Source of the DNA: Hermetia illucens
Taxonomy: Eukaryota; Arthropoda; Insecta; Diptera; Stratiomyidae
Assembly (NCBI RefSeq): GCF_905115235.1
Contig: NC_051850.1
Coordinates: 8,589,841-8,653,840, forward strand
Direction of reading: 5' to 3'
DNA: 64,000 nt
Every line of letters starts with the position of its first letter. The stretch's first letter is position 1. Below the pieces are notes generated by a model. The model saw only the letters and a list, made by a program, of their open reading frames with translations. It was not told the DNA's origin and did not search any database. A program made the translations under genes and the position numbers. Of this stretch, positions 33,961 through 46,530 are shown piece after piece.

Positions 33961-34439
33961 TTCACAATGGAAATTTCACCAGCGCCTCGTGTGCAAGGTA
34001 GGGGCCACAATAGTCAGTCAAGTTCCCTGAGGCCTGACCTACGCTTAATTGATCCTGGAATTAACAGACGGATCAGCGCTCGTTCGGGGCAACGCAGTCT
34101 GCTAGCACCAGTTGAATGCCCACTATCCAACCAGGGTCTCCAAAGGGACTGCCTCCTAATACACGTAACAACTACCATCTTGGAAGAGCTAGGATCTCAT
34201 CACCCCATCGATGTCGGCAGAGGGATGTCGACGGCTCCAGGGACTTCCAGCGTGTCCCGACGTGTCCTGGTCATTCACGTTTCGAACTTTAGGGAGAGGC
34301 TTTCTCAAGGCTAGGGCGCAGGTGTACTGCCAGCTAGGAGGTCAGAACTAACTTGAGCACCTCGGGGACGTCACTTCCCGTATTGTAAACGATTCGTTAA
34401 AGGTCGCTGACAACACCGGACGGCAGGAAGACTGCATTA
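33961..34439 (+). other. Unassigned stretch between two LINEs
   Basis: A 115-codon open frame (33967-34314), rich in Arg and Ser, lies here without a recognisable motif. It may be leader sequence of the neighbouring LINE. I see no sign of a host gene. Confidence 0.3.
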
Positions 34440-35880
34440 GTTATATTCACTAGGAATGTTAGGTAGGGATGCTTCATGCCACTCACTTTATAAGGAGTAC
34501 ATTTCGATTCTAAGCTAAGGTGGAAGCATCATATCGAGGAACAATACCGTAAATTCTGCAGATTGCTCTGGTGCTCATGGGCTGCAGTAAGTAAGGCCTG
34601 GGGACTTTCATGACAGCGGATTCTAGATTCATAGTGAAGGTCATTTTGAAGTATTTCTGAATAGCAGGAAGTTGCTGGGGTTGATTCACAGGTTATGTGG
34701 CCTTAGCTTTACTGGATCAATGAGTACCATGCCGGCTGCGGCACTCAAAGCTATCCTAAATCTACCCACCACTCATTTGGAGGTGAAATGGAAAGCAAAT
34801 GGCGCGTAGAAAGGTGACTAATCGCACGGGCATGCGTCCATTTAGCAACCCCTTGGCAAACAAAAGGTGGCTCTGATCCTTGCTGATCATATGGTTTCTA
34901 GATTTATTTTTGAGAAGACATACCTTTTCATAATCATCAGAAGTGAAGGATGGTCGACAAATAGCCAAGGGTCTTTTGGTATCACAGACTTAATAATCTT
35001 ATGGAAAGCGGATTAGGCTCAGGGATGTTTCTGGAAAACTCGATTATGGAACTAGCCAAACTTCCCGGAAAAATGCCGACCATCTTCCAAGCAGGGATCA
35101 TATGCTACTTTATTGGCAGCAGAAGAATGTTTGTCAAAAAAACCAACAGGATCGCACCATTCAAATCTGCTCCAACAGTCAGGCAGGGTGATCAGCACTA
35201 AATAGAACAATATATCAAGCCAGTTAGCGCCTACTTGCCAATACTTGCAGCTGAAACATGGCGGACTATACAAAATATTCCCGGTGCGAATGTCAGGACA
35301 TCCAAATGTCAGCAATGGGGAGAACTACAGACCAGCTCGTTAAGGTTCTGGCTTAACAATGGTAAGACCAGAGCCAGGATTTTGGCCTTAGGCCATCCAT
35401 CGTTAAGTCTACTTTGAAGGCTGCAAGGGTTTTCGGAATCGAACGGAGAAAACTGAATTCCTGGTACCTGGGAAAATTCATTGCGAAAGAACCCCCCAAG
35501 TCCTAGTAAGGCAGTTTTATCGCCCCTGTATGTAAGGCTTTTACCGGGACCCTGGCTCTTAACTACAACTTGGAGAAAAGAAATAGTTCCAGTTATGATC
35601 ACTACATAGCAAATGTGAGAAGGAAAAGGGAAAGATTTTGCAAACCTTCATACTTTCGACAAAGACGCTTCGATAAGGTTTTCTTGAACATGGAATCTAT
35701 CCGCTCTTAGCCTCTGGAAAATGTTCTCAGATTCGTAAATCCTGCTAGTGCCGCAGACAGGTGGTCACCGAATAAGCGATTTTAGGAGGTAGCACAATGG
35801 ACCAGAGAGAAATCCTGAGTAATTGGAGCTACCCCTCCCCTAAATCTCTCAATCTAACCTATCTATACTATCTTAAACAT
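34440..35880 (+). mobile_element. RNase-H-type LINE, 3' half (copy 3)
   Basis: Begins with residues of the reverse transcriptase thumb (KWKHHIEEQYRKFCRLL-like, near 34530-34570), then AALKAILNLPTTHLEVKW (34740-34795), an RNase H block parallel to 23355-23780 (SLGIFTD-like, MESGLGSGMFLENSIMELAKLPGKM near 35000-35080), and ends near 35880. Many breaks, same family as 23050-24170. Confidence 0.65.
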
Positions 35881-36840
35881 TGACTTATTAGGTATCTGAG
35901 GAAAATGAGGTAAGATAGACTTCGCGTATTTCCCCCGTTGCTATCAGTTCAATTACGATGCGCCTGTTATCAATGAGTGTCTCATCTATTGCTTCCATAC
36001 AAACTTAAGTATTCACCAAAATAGGGACCCGAAATATTCACTGGCACAAAATTTATTTATTTTTAATTTATAGATATGCGGATAACAGGCCCCAACTATG
36101 TTTTTGACAGGTTGGTACGATTATTACGATTATTTCTAAGAATTTCTTGAATTGGCCATATCATGATATTTTAATCTATTTAATCAACTCATTTATTGAA
36201 AAAAATGCATTAAAAATTGACAGATAATAACGTTGATACTTAAGGCTGCCGAGAAATCTGGACTGAGCAATTAACTTAAAAACGCTTAGTACGTAGCAGA
36301 TAGCGGGGAAATTCTTTCTTCTCATACTCGTATTCACTGGGTCATCAATTGAAAGATAAGATACCGAAAGTAGATATTTGGACAGTGTGATTATTTGCTT
36401 AATTTTGACTTTGACTTCGTCTTTATTCCCCGATGAATTAAGAAGTTAGATTGTCAATAAGTAAATACTACATAAGTACATACCACCATGAATGGATTAT
36501 CGATCGGTATCAGAAAGTGATCAGTCACTGGAGAAGCTTTCCATTATAATCCAATGGAGGCGAGCCAAAATTGTATTTATACGCTGTTCGCTTTTATTTT
36601 CCTATAGATAGTATTCTGAAGCCTGCTAAAAATCAAGTTTGTCTAGGGCCATTCTTTTGTTGGTATACAGAAGACTAGATAGCGTTGCGCTTCCATTGGT
36701 ACAGTTTTCAGCGCGAGCGGGTTTCCTCGTTTGGAAGACTTCCCGTAGTATAGCTTCCATGTTTGCCAAGCAATCTATCGATATTCTTCTGTTATATCCG
36801 TTCTTAGAGCAACGAATCTCTGGCTTCAGCCTCTAGTCCC
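35881..36840. other. AT-rich stretch, nothing recognised
   Basis: Nearly 1 kb without a convincing gene. A short ORF at 36639-36836 (plus) overlaps the tail region of the minus-strand candidate below. No transposon motif seen. Confidence 0.45.
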
Positions 36841-37053
36841 TCAATAAAAGTATATTGGTATCCTCCTCGATGGTGTACAACACATGAAGCACCATTCGCT
36901 GCAAATTCCTCCTCCTGTGCGTCGTCTTTCCACACTAAGTGACCAGGCTTCCACGCTTCGCTTTCTGATGTTGGCATTGTTTTCATCACCCGCCGCTGCA
37001 AGGCCTGCTGCTGTACACGCGATCAAAAGGACAGTTGATATGGCCCTTTCCAT
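36841..37053 (-). CDS. Possible small secreted peptide precursor, unconfirmed
   Basis: A 70-residue ORF starting MERAISTVLLIACTAAGLAAAG, which looks like a signal peptide. It is followed by a basic RKR site (about residue 30-32), an RRR site (about 43-45) and a Cys-rich end with the pattern C-x3-C-x2-CC (ICSEWCFMCC) before a basic tail. The layout is that of a processed secreted peptide, but I know no family with this cysteine pattern. The other minus frame is also open for 65 codons here, the flanks are transposon-rich, and no splice or poly-A signal supports it. It could be chance. Confidence 0.22.
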   Translation of the reverse strand: MERAISTVLLIACTAAGLAAAGDENNANIRKRSVEAWSLSVERRRTGGGICSEWCFMCCTPSRRIPIYFY

Positions 37054-37489
37054 TCTAGAGCCTGGTGAGCTTTCGACCTAACGTTCGATGATGGTTAATG
37101 TTAATATAGGCGCTACACCGAAGTCGTCCCGGGTGTCAGACCCTCCTTCCTTACCCACTCCGGAACGACCTCAAATGTTAATGTGGATCTAAGGGACCTT
37201 TCAAACCAAACTGTGTCCAGCATCTGTACTTCACTAATGGGTTACATCATTTATCCGACGGTAGTAATGCCACCTAGCATCACAGATCACTCAATTGTTG
37301 TTAAACCGGCTTCAATGCGGTTGCCTCCAACGTTCCACAAACAATGACGAGCATAGCACTTCTTGGGACAGTGCGTAGCACAGCCATTAATGTTGGTCCT
37401 CCTTAATGTTACCATTGATCCGTTGCTACTTCCTTCTTCCGTCCATGGGCGCCTGACCTGATGACGATGAAGGTCTTTGTTCAAAATAG
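37054..37489. other. Unassigned intergenic stretch
   Basis: No long ORF with recognised motifs. The sequence looks like decayed repeat but I could not match it to another copy in the window. Confidence 0.4.
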
Positions 37490-38115
37490 TATCACCAATG
37501 ATGCCAAGAAAGATGCCTTCTGACTACTTCTCGATACAGAGGCCTGGAACGTGCTTGCTAATGACTATATCGTCATCGCTGTCTTGAGAATCAAGCCACC
37601 AATAAAACAACATCCCCCACTTCCACAAGGACTGCCAATATTTGCAGCAAAACTACCTATCAGCGCGACTGTCGCAAATTCAAGGAAGCAGTAAATCGAG
37701 GAAAGCAACAGGACCTGAAGGATCTGGGCGCACAGCTGGGACCCAACACTGCCACTCTGCAGCAACCGCAGCCCTGTGACAACACCTAGTACTATGAGAA
37801 CTCATGCGCTAGGTTAAGCTGCTCTACCATGATCCGAAAAGTTAAATGATAGGCGTATCAAAACCGTTTCGTGTCCATGTAGATGATGTTTTTCTGGCGT
37901 CTCATTATATAGCTGATCTAGAGCAACTTGTCCAAAAATGAAATGATCGCCACATGTCATAAGGTCTTAGATTGAATTCGAATAAAATAGAAAAATAATG
38001 GAACAGGCCCTGTCATCGTCAGTGACCAACGTAAAACTCAGCGATTTAAATATCTCGGATCAATGCTACCAGTTAATGGTGAACTGCGTTATGAAATGGC
38101 TCCACGCATTAAGGC
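37490..38115 (+). mobile_element. RTE-clade LINE, heavily deleted copy
   Basis: Pieces in the same order as the 7500-10580 copy: an endonuclease scrap (DAEKDAF, near 37500), VLRIKPPIKQ (37580-37610), PLPQGLP (37620-37640), KSRKAT (37685-37705), a thumb segment (ADLEQLVQK near 37910-37940) and RFKYLGSMLPVNGELRYEMAPRI (38040-38110). Large internal deletions separate them. Confidence 0.7.
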
Positions 38116-38199
38116 GCCTCTGTCAACCTACCATAAGCTTGTCCCACAATGTCGTGAAATGCATTCCACTTCTCCAGGCGCGGCAGAATTTGCCCAACT

Positions 38200-40800
38200 A
38201 TATTTTCCGGTCCTACTATTCCTTCCAATGTCTCCTTACGACTCTTCCTTTCCTCTGTGAATTTAGGACAATGGAAGAAAACATGTCCTCTGGAACACCG
38301 TCGCAGCTGGGACAGTAGAATGAGCCGTCCAGTTTAAAACTATAGAGCCATTCACAGTACCCGATATGTCTCGTGAGAAACTGCGTGAGATAATAATTTA
38401 TCTCGCCACGCATTCTCTGCGGCGGTCCCAGAACATAGCCCTGTGGAACACGAGCGGAGACAAAGTTTCTTAGGTTGCATTGCTTGCGCCGTACCAGAGC
38501 CTGAAGGTTTATAAGGTTTAGGCAGTAATCCTAGCCTTTGCCTTTTGTATGAAAGATCCCATCCACCAAGCATGCTACGAACAACTCTACAAATATGTCT
38601 GGCCTCAACGGCCAGCTTAAGTTCTTTGTTTGCTATGCCATCGAGGCACGGTGCTTTGTAGTCTTCCAGCCTGGGGGTATTACAGCCATATCTGAAGGTG
38701 TCTGAAGACTGTAACAGCTCCAGTTCGCTCGAGGAAACTAACCCTGAACAATTTCCACTAGGAGATCAGAACATGTAATATGCGGAGCTGCCTGACCTTT
38801 GAATCTCACCATTGCAACCCTGTAGGGGGTCTATATCCGCCTCGCAGATTTTTTTGAAGTCGTTCCGTTTGCTTCGCTGCATAGGTATCTTCAGGTTTCT
38901 CCGAGTTTCCTTGCAATAACGCTGCTTCACATCTTGGTCAATCCTACACATTGCTCTCAGGGTCGCAGAAAATTCACTATTCCATGTCTTAGTATCGACG
39001 AGTCCATGCCGTGGTGATACCCTCCGTGATATGGAAGGTTCTCTTGGAGGGTGTGCTTGGTATAGGATCCTGGGCCAACCATATATTTATGAACGTTTGC
39101 TCGTCAATTGCATTCCCAGACCAACTTGACGTTCTCCTCATTGTTGGATGAAGATCTACAACCGCTTTTCTTGTTTTTCAGATCAAAGATGATTGCTTGG
39201 TGACCACTATGGGTGTATTGCGAGCTAGTGAAGCAAGTCTTTAGTGACCACACTGATTGAACTCAGGACACTTACCGCTTCTGGCAATATGTCCGGTATC
39301 CAGACATCGTATAACATGCATTTGGGGCCCTTACTACATTCCCGGCTAATTTTACCAGTTTCTCCACAACGTCTGCATCGGTCAAACTGATCAACCGCAC
39401 TTCTATATGCTCTTGCCAACTGTCCGTACAAGAGACACTTGAAGCAACTCTTCAAAGAGATTTTCTCTCTAAGGCGACGATATCTACTACCTTGCGCGCC
39501 GCTTCTGCTGGTAGCCAGATGGTCGCCGTCTGTGTACCTCCACATGCCTTTATGAGGCTTACAATGGATATGCCGCCTACAGATCGTTCAACTTGAGCTG
39601 CTCCGCAAAGGCAGTCCGGATTTCCACCTTCAAAGTGACCTCACCTAGGCGATCTCATGTGTTTTAGCACGCATGGCAGCACTTTGCCTAAGCTAATTTT
39701 TTACTTGGTTGCCGAAGCCTCTGGCTTTGCTCTCTTTGGAGCTTTTCAGCTCCAGCATGAGGTCCCCCTTTTGGTTACTTCGAATCATGTTTACATTTCC
39801 CCCAAATCTTTCAAATCAGGATCAGCTTTCACCCTTGTTAGTATGCCCACGTAAAACAAGCTACCCGTGCTTGAGGTGATGATCGCCTTGGTATCCTCAT
39901 TTTCTCCTTATTCTTTTTAGGTTTTTTTAGGCCAAATTTTTTATCGGACATCGTTACTGTTGGTAGCGCTAGTGTTCCAGACACTATTCTCCCGCCTACC
40001 AAGGTTTTAAGCCTCTTCCCCAAAGTGAGCGTACCACTTTATTGTTTTTTGGGTACCTACTGATTTCATGGCTGCTCCTTTTCCTTTTTTCGAACCCCCT
40101 TTTTTCACTGCCCATCAATGAGCATGGCTGTAACCTGCGTTGAGTGTGTCGTTAACGGAGCAATTTTAGGGCTTTCCTTCGATTCTCTGGCATCTTCCCG
40201 CGATTTGTTATGCTTTATTGCTTGGTACACGTTGGGTTTATCTTTAATAAATTCCAAACCTAACAATAATCGATCCAAACAAACTAAAGGGTGGCTCTTC
40301 CAGATCAGACTTTTGTTCCACAGCCTGCATTTTCTTTCCCAATATTTTTGGCATTAACGGAGTCCCATAGGGCCAGGTCTTTTTCCGCGTTGGGTATTGG
40401 AGGAGATTTCAAAATCGTTGAGCTTCTCTTACACAGATCCAGCCCTCCTGAGGAGCCTCTCCTAAGCTATTTGTAGCATCAGATGTCACAGTGGAGTGAT
40501 ATCGGCGACTGGGACCTGCTTACCCACTACCAAAAGCGGTGGTACTGGAATTCTGAGCCCCTGCAAAGCAAGTTTACACAAATTCTCATCGTCCCTATTA
40601 GTTTCTTATTCTGGATGACTTTACCATAAGCATTTTTGCTCACGGATGTGCGTTTTACTCTCACCTATCCGAATTGCACATAAACATGCCCATGCATGCA
40701 CACCTCCAGATGCGTACACTCCCTACATTCCCTTATCCGCACGAAGGGGTGCATCTGATGGGAGATTTGGCAACTTGTCACAAGGAAGCCATTTGCACTC
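38200..40800 (-). mobile_element. R1-clade LINE copy R1-A4, internally deleted
   Basis: Minus strand, right to left: a 5' UTR like that of R1-A2 near 40740-40790, an ORF1 remnant (39560-40630) with CCHC fingers (CFKCLLYGQLARA, CRRCGETGKISREC) at 39300-39440, then directly the ORF2 linker (39000-38770, IPMQRSKRNDFKK), a shrunken reverse transcriptase (38410-38700) and the C-terminal finger (FYCPSCDGVPED near 38290-38330). The endonuclease and the catalytic core of reverse transcriptase are missing. Confidence 0.75.
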
Positions 40801-40814
40801 TAAGCTTCTGAGTG

Positions 40815-41100
40815 TTCGCTGACTATAAAAGACAATGAACGGCGTTTCGCGGTAATGCAGACAAAGGTGTAGAGTTGGAACGATGGCGAAAGACGCCATG
40901 ATCACATCCGAAATGAAGATATGCGAGATCGATATGGAGTTGCACCGATCGTGCAATAATTGCGAGTCATATTTCGTTGCTATGGTCATGCAATTCGCGT
41001 TAACGAGAGTTCACTTACCAAAATTAGGCTGAACATCTAAGCCGATGGGAAACGACCAAAAAGGCTCGCTGACATCCAGATCAGGCGCAACTGACATAGA
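40815..41100 (+). mobile_element. RTE-clade LINE tail fragment
   Basis: Encodes IKDNERR followed, with frame changes, by HIRNEDMRDRYGVAPIV-like residues (40830-40960), the C-terminal tail seen in reverse at 48990-49200. No 3' tail identified. Confidence 0.6.
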
Positions 41101-41109
41101 TTGAAGAAG

Positions 41110-41225
41110 TAGAAGAAAACTCCCATATAGCAGCACTGAAAGAACAGTAGAACAGGACAGAATAGTCTCAGCTTGATCTTGGTTTCCAAATTTTTGACAA
41201 AGCAGCAGAGGTGGGTCTTGCATTA
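41110..41225 (-). mobile_element. CR1/RTE-like LINE scrap
   Basis: The minus strand reads LCQKFGNQDQAETILSCSTVLSVLLYG, matching the LSKIWK to LSVLLYG passage of the 59940-61620 element. Confidence 0.5.
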
Positions 41226-41249
41226 TTAATGCATCGAATGAAATCCAGT

Positions 41250-41990
41250 TCGGTGCCCCTGTTGGCAGAAACCACTCTTCCTACTTTAGCTTTATTATCA
41301 TCAACTGCGGGAGAGATGCCATCGAATTCGAGTTCGGAAAAGGGGTCACGAGAAAAAATGGCAAGCTCCGGGCTACGTGATACCCCTTTGCCAGAAAAAA
41401 GGGTGGCGAACTCCGCAACCAGGAGGAAATGGAAGTCATCTCTCCGGAGAGGATGGACCTGATCCGAAAGATAAGGATAGAGGAAGAGCGGCTACTCAAG
41501 AAGTGCATTGTGGTCCTAAGGAAAATGAGAGCTGCTCACACTGCCAAGTTTTAATTAAGCGGACCAAGCTGCGTCCAAAAAAGGAGAAAACTCAGCAAAA
41601 ATAACTTAAGTTGAATAGCAAAACCAGTGGTCAGAGGCCATTCTCATCAAGCCGAACAAAGGGAGATCTTTCCCTGAAGTTCTTCGAGAAGTCCACAACA
41701 AAGTCAAGTCAGAAAACCGGCGGACTCAAACCGGTAATATACTTCTTGAGCTTGGGTTGAAGAGAGTACGTTCTGCGAGACAGTCCAGAGCATTTTAGGC
41801 ACGAAAGCAGTGGTTTCCACCCTAGAACACATCTGCATCCTTGAAATAAGGGATCTGGTTTGTGCCACTAATACGGATGTGAACAACCTTAAGGTGGGAA
41901 CCACTAAGGAACCGTTTTACCGCTTTGGCCTCGGGAAATAGGACAAGCCTCTTCATAGCACTCTAAAAGTGTGCACATTCATCTTCATCA
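41250..41990 (+). mobile_element. R1-like ORF1 fragment
   Basis: Charged, Lys-rich frames at 41210-41600 lead into IKPNKGRSFPEVLREVHNKVK and LEHICILEIRDL (41645-41860, across frames), which parallel the R1-B ORF1 (IKPTEGKTFAEVLSEIRYRMK, LESICSLEIRHL). Ends before the fingers. Degraded. Confidence 0.55.
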
Positions 41991-42099
41991 TTTCAATTCA
42001 TCTTCCAGCACCTAAGGATTTCTTAGTCGCTTAGGGAACTGTACTTTATTGCCAAGAAGTTCATTAAACTTTGTCTAATCCGTTTTCCTAGGGTTCCGT

Positions 42100-43440
42100 C
42101 TTTTTATTGCAGACTGTTCGCCCGCAACAGTCAGATTGAATTCCAGGTATCAGTGATCTGACAGTGAGACCTCTTCTAGCACTCGGCAGTGTGTAATCAA
42201 CTCTAACAGCTTTGAAGTGCAGATTGTTAGGTTAATTACTTCACTTCTTCTTGGCCCCACAAACGTAGGGGCGAACCCTATGTTCACGGTCATGAGACCA
42301 GCTTCTCTCCTCTAGGATTGCATTTGCTACTGCCCCAAAAAATATGCTGAACGTTCGCATCACAACCTATTAGAGCTTGAAGGCCACTTGATTCTGCATA
42401 CACTACCAGATCCCGTCGGCGGAGGGCACAAAGAATCATAGAGTAAGTAGGCAGAGGCAATTATAACGTTTCTCTTCTTACCATTAACCTGGTATTGTAA
42501 GTTGACCGCAACAAGGTCCTGGGAACAGAATTGTCTCAGCATGGTTGCTTCTAACAATTTTGATATCAGAACGCAGGCCCTCGGTCTCGAGGATCTTTTA
42601 TCGAAGAAGATCCTGGTCCTTTTGACTGGTCCAATACCACAGATTCTGTTGAAACGAACCCATGGCTCTTGAACCAGAAATATATAAGGACAGTCCTGCA
42701 ACTTTGCTGCCAATACATAGGAAGAAGCTTTGGCAGGCTGATTTGACTAACTTTTATGTTTGTAACTATAAGTGCAGCCTAATATGAAAACTACCGTTAA
42801 CTGAAAAATCTACTCCGTTCTGTGTGAGTCTTACCAGCTTATCCTCGCTTTACACCGAAAGTTCCGCATTCTTGCGTCCGATTTCTCCGGATATCGCCGC
42901 ACTTGGTCGTGTAGCAACGTCCATGTTCTCATTCTCAAGAAACTTCGCCTTCTTTCCGAGTGCCTTCCGATGTCGTCGGCCAGAAGCCCTCCCAGGTTCA
43001 CGGAGTGCGGGCTGCATGGATCTATTGTCATATACCGGCGTTAGACCAGTTACGTTCACATTACCAGCTTCCCTTTGTTCCGTTTTTCGAGGTACAGGCG
43101 GGGAGAAGGTTCTGACAGACAAGCCTGTAATCCCTTCTCCTTTGGGGCTGAAGTTTCCTTCGGCCGAGCCTTCCTCCCCCGTATTGTAGAAGAGTTAGGT
43201 GGCAGTGTCACCGACCGGCCGGCCGTAGTCAGATTTCCAGTTCCTCTTATTAAGGGAGTTGCTACATTCCATCCATCGTTCGTTCTGTCGTTGTAAAATC
43301 CATCCTGTCCGAGGGTCTTTTCGTGGTTTCGTAACGTCGACTTTCCGTGTAGGGTTGTCAGCCCTACACAGCCCCAAACCTGGAGGGCCAGTTGGTACAA
43401 TTTGTTCCTTTTTCATGAGCCGAAAACTTGCGTTCATCCT
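42100..43440 (-). mobile_element. LINE 5' half (ORF1 and endonuclease), family unresolved
   Basis: Minus strand: ORF1-like frames at 42831-43437 (PPGLGLCRADNPTRK near 43340-43390) and an endonuclease segment at 42360-42713 (FLVQEPWVRFNRICGIGPVK, RACVLISKLLEATMLRQFCSQDLVAV). The ELP-type endonuclease places it in a Jockey/LOA/I-like group. The ORF1 beginning matches the plus-strand scrap at 11590-11630. Confidence 0.6.
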
Positions 43441-43493
43441 TCACCGTCTGTAGTTTTATATTACGAAAGAACTCCTAGCGGTCACCATGTGGA

Positions 43494-46400
43494 GGTGGAA
43501 ATAGGGTTTGGTAGTAGAGCTGGTGGTGTTGGTTGAGCCGGCGTTTCCCAGGTTTTTATGTTCAATCGTGGGGACTTCTTGTGTCACTATGGATTGCTGG
43601 TGGACTTGCAAAATAAGTCCCTTATAGACCCCACGACCAACCTTAATTCGTCGGGACAAATGGTATCCCACCCAGGCAATAATCTTTCCGTTCTTTTAGA
43701 AGACATTACCGACTCTTGTCTTCGGGCACTTCTCCAAAAGTTCAGCCAGATTACTACCGAGTGTAGTCTCTGCAACTCTCTGCACAATGTGCAGCACCAC
43801 ATTATCACTACGGGTTTCCCGATCTTCTCGAAGGTGCGTCCTCTACCATCCCAGAAACTGGCTATTGCACGGAAAGAGTTTGAACAACTCGTTCAACAGG
43901 GTATCTGCAGGCCCTGAAACAGCTGTTGGTCTTCCCCACTGTATATGGTCCCTAAGCCAAACGGCGAATGGCGCCCATGTGGGGATTACAGAAGGCTAAA
44001 TGCACAGACTGTTCCTGACCGATATCCAATTCCACTCATCCACGACTTTGCGCATCACCTCGCGAATTGCCGCATCTTTTCGACCTTGGACTTAACCAAG
44101 GCTTATCACCAAATCCCAGTAGCTCCAAAAGACATTCCAAAGACGGCAATATCTACACCTTTTGGACTTTTCGAGTTCACCCGAATGACTTTCGGATTGT
44201 GCAATGCGGCGCAAACCTTTCAAAGGTTCATTCACTCAGTCCTGCGAAACCTCGACTTCTGTTTCGTATATTTGGATGATGTTTTGGTCGCTTCTTCCAC
44301 TGAGTCTGAGCACTTAGCCCATCTTGAGTGTATTTTTCAACGTCTCCTTGAGGCCGGTGTAGTCCTAAACGTTGAGAAATGCAAATTTCTCCAAAAACAG
44401 GTGAGATCCCTCGGTCATTTCATTTCCCCTGACCCAGACAAGGTGCAAGCGTCCAAAGACAGTGAAGGAGTTGAGGAGGTTCTTGGGCATGCTAAACTTC
44501 TACCGTCGTTGCCCGCCCAAGGACGCCCATCATCAGTCCATTTTAAACGCGTACTTGTCTGGCCCCAAAACTAAGGACACACGAGAGATCGTGTGGTCTG
44601 AAAAGGCTATCCGCGCGTTTGACAAATCCCGTCAACAACTGGCCGACACTATACTCTTGGCATTCCCTCTGCAAGATGCACCCCAAGCCGTTTTTGTTGA
44701 TGCCTCTGACATCGCAGTAGGTGCTGCCCTTCACCAAAAGGTGGATCAAGTTTGGCAGCCGTTGAGCTTCTTCTCGAAGCAGTTGAATTCCGCTCAACGG
44801 AACTACAGTACCTACGATCGCGAACTGCTCGCCGCGTATTTGAGCATAAAATACTTCCGTTTCTCCCTAGAAGGCAGGCCGTTCACAGTGTTCTCGGACC
44901 ATAAGCCTCTCACGTATGCTTTGAAACAGAAGCCCGACAAAGCGTCCCCTCGTCAGCTTCGGCACGTGAGCCTTATAAGCCAGTTTACGTCAGACATCCA
45001 GCACGTGTCCGGCAAGGACAACATAGTTGCTGACGCTTTGTCTCGTGTCTCCGAGGCTAACATCCCCGCCTCACTCGATTTCTCGGCTATTGTCAAGGCG
45101 CAGGAGGATGACGCAGCACTTCAGAGCCTCAAATCCAACCCCAAATGCAAATTTCGGGAGGTGCCCATCTTCGGCTCAAACCTCTCTCTCTCTCTGCTGC
45201 GAGGACTCGGAAAAGGGACCTCGGCCATACATTCCGGCCACCTTTTGCAAGGAAGTGTTCCACGCAGTTCACGACTTAGCGCATCCAGGCATCAGGACAA
45301 CAAATCGGCTAGTCACCGAGAAATACTTCTGGCCCTCTATAAATAAGGATGTCAATTCCTGGGCCAGAGAGTGCATCGCATGCCAGAAGTGTAAAGTCTC
45401 CAGGCATGTAAGGAAAGAAGTGGGCTCATTGCCCCGCACTACCAAGCGGTTCCACACAATACACCTCGACATTGTAGGGCCTTTGCCAGACTCGCACGGT
45501 TATAGGTATTGTCTCACAATCATCGACAGGTTTACGCGGTGGCCTGAGGCAATAGCTCTGAAAGATATTACGGCGCAATGATGTGCCGAAGCCCTCTGTC
45601 GAGAGTGGATATCTGGCTTTGGCGTCCCTGCAGTGGTCATCACTGACCAGGGAATGCAATTTGAGTCCACCCTTTTCTCCGAGTTAGGCAAACTCCTTGG
45701 TTTTAAACGCCAGCGGACTACTGCATACCACCCGCAATCCAATGGGATGCTAGAACGTTGGCACCGGACGCTGAAAGCTGCCATTATGGCACGCGACGAT
45801 CCGTCCTGGTCCCAAGTCTTGCCTCTCGTCCTACTCGGCCTACGTACAACCCGCCGAGAGGAATTTGCTGCCAGCCCCGCGGAGCTAGTATACGGGGAGA
45901 ACCCGAGACTCCCAAGTGATCCGGTCTTCGACAAGAGATCGGGTCTCACAGAGTCGGGGTTGGTGCGTCTGCTGAGGGACAATCTCCGACACATAAAAGC
46001 CACACTACCCACCCGACACTCGTCCACACCCGCCTGTTCGCCCAAGGAACTGGACACGTGCGCGCACGTTCTGGTCAAGACGGATGCCGTCCGGAAGCCG
46101 CTGCAGCCTCCATATGAGGGCCCGTACCGCGTTCTCGAGCGGGGAAAACATTTCTTCCAGCTCGAGATCGGTGGACACAAAAAGGCGGTCTCTCTGCCCA
46201 GGCTGAAACCCGTGTCCGCCCCGAAGCAGCGTCGTGTCCGCTTTGTGGATTGAGAGAGAGAGAGAGAGTTCCGGGATCAGTCGCCGAAACTCATAGGTTT
46301 CATTTGGGGGCGGAGTGATGTGGCACGGCTGGATTCGCAGCACATATATCGAGTATTGATTGTGTACCTAGTCTATGTTCCGGTGTACTTAAAAATTGTG

Positions 46401-46530
46401 GTTTGCAAAGAAATTGACTATTTTAGTTAAAGTAGTAGAGCTGTTGGTGTTGGTTGAGCAGGCGTTTCCCAGGTTTTTATGTTCAATCGTGGGTACCAAT
46501 CCACGTTTCGCCCTGGGACCTATACTACAA
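43494..46530 (+). mobile_element. Gypsy-type LTR retrotransposon fossil, best preserved in the window
   Basis: Plus-strand Gypsy fossil. Parts in order: a terminal-repeat remnant at about 43510-43572, a protease-to-reverse transcriptase linker, reverse transcriptase (43930-44440, with [15 protein letters not shown] and [10 protein letters not shown]), RNase H (44600-45010, FVDASDIAVGA), integrase (45230-46230, TRWPEAIAL, TAYHPQSNGMLERW), a GGGGGCGGAG purine tract and a terminal-repeat stretch from about 46316. The repeat GTAGTAGAGCTG to GTTCAATCGTGGG appears at both ends. Gag is missing. Long frames remain open with only a few breaks, so it is the youngest Gypsy copy here but not whole. Confidence 0.8.

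Noticed and set aside
36639-36836. 65-codon plus-strand ORF
   Set aside because: No signal, no motif and overlap with the downstream region of the opposite-strand candidate; probably chance.
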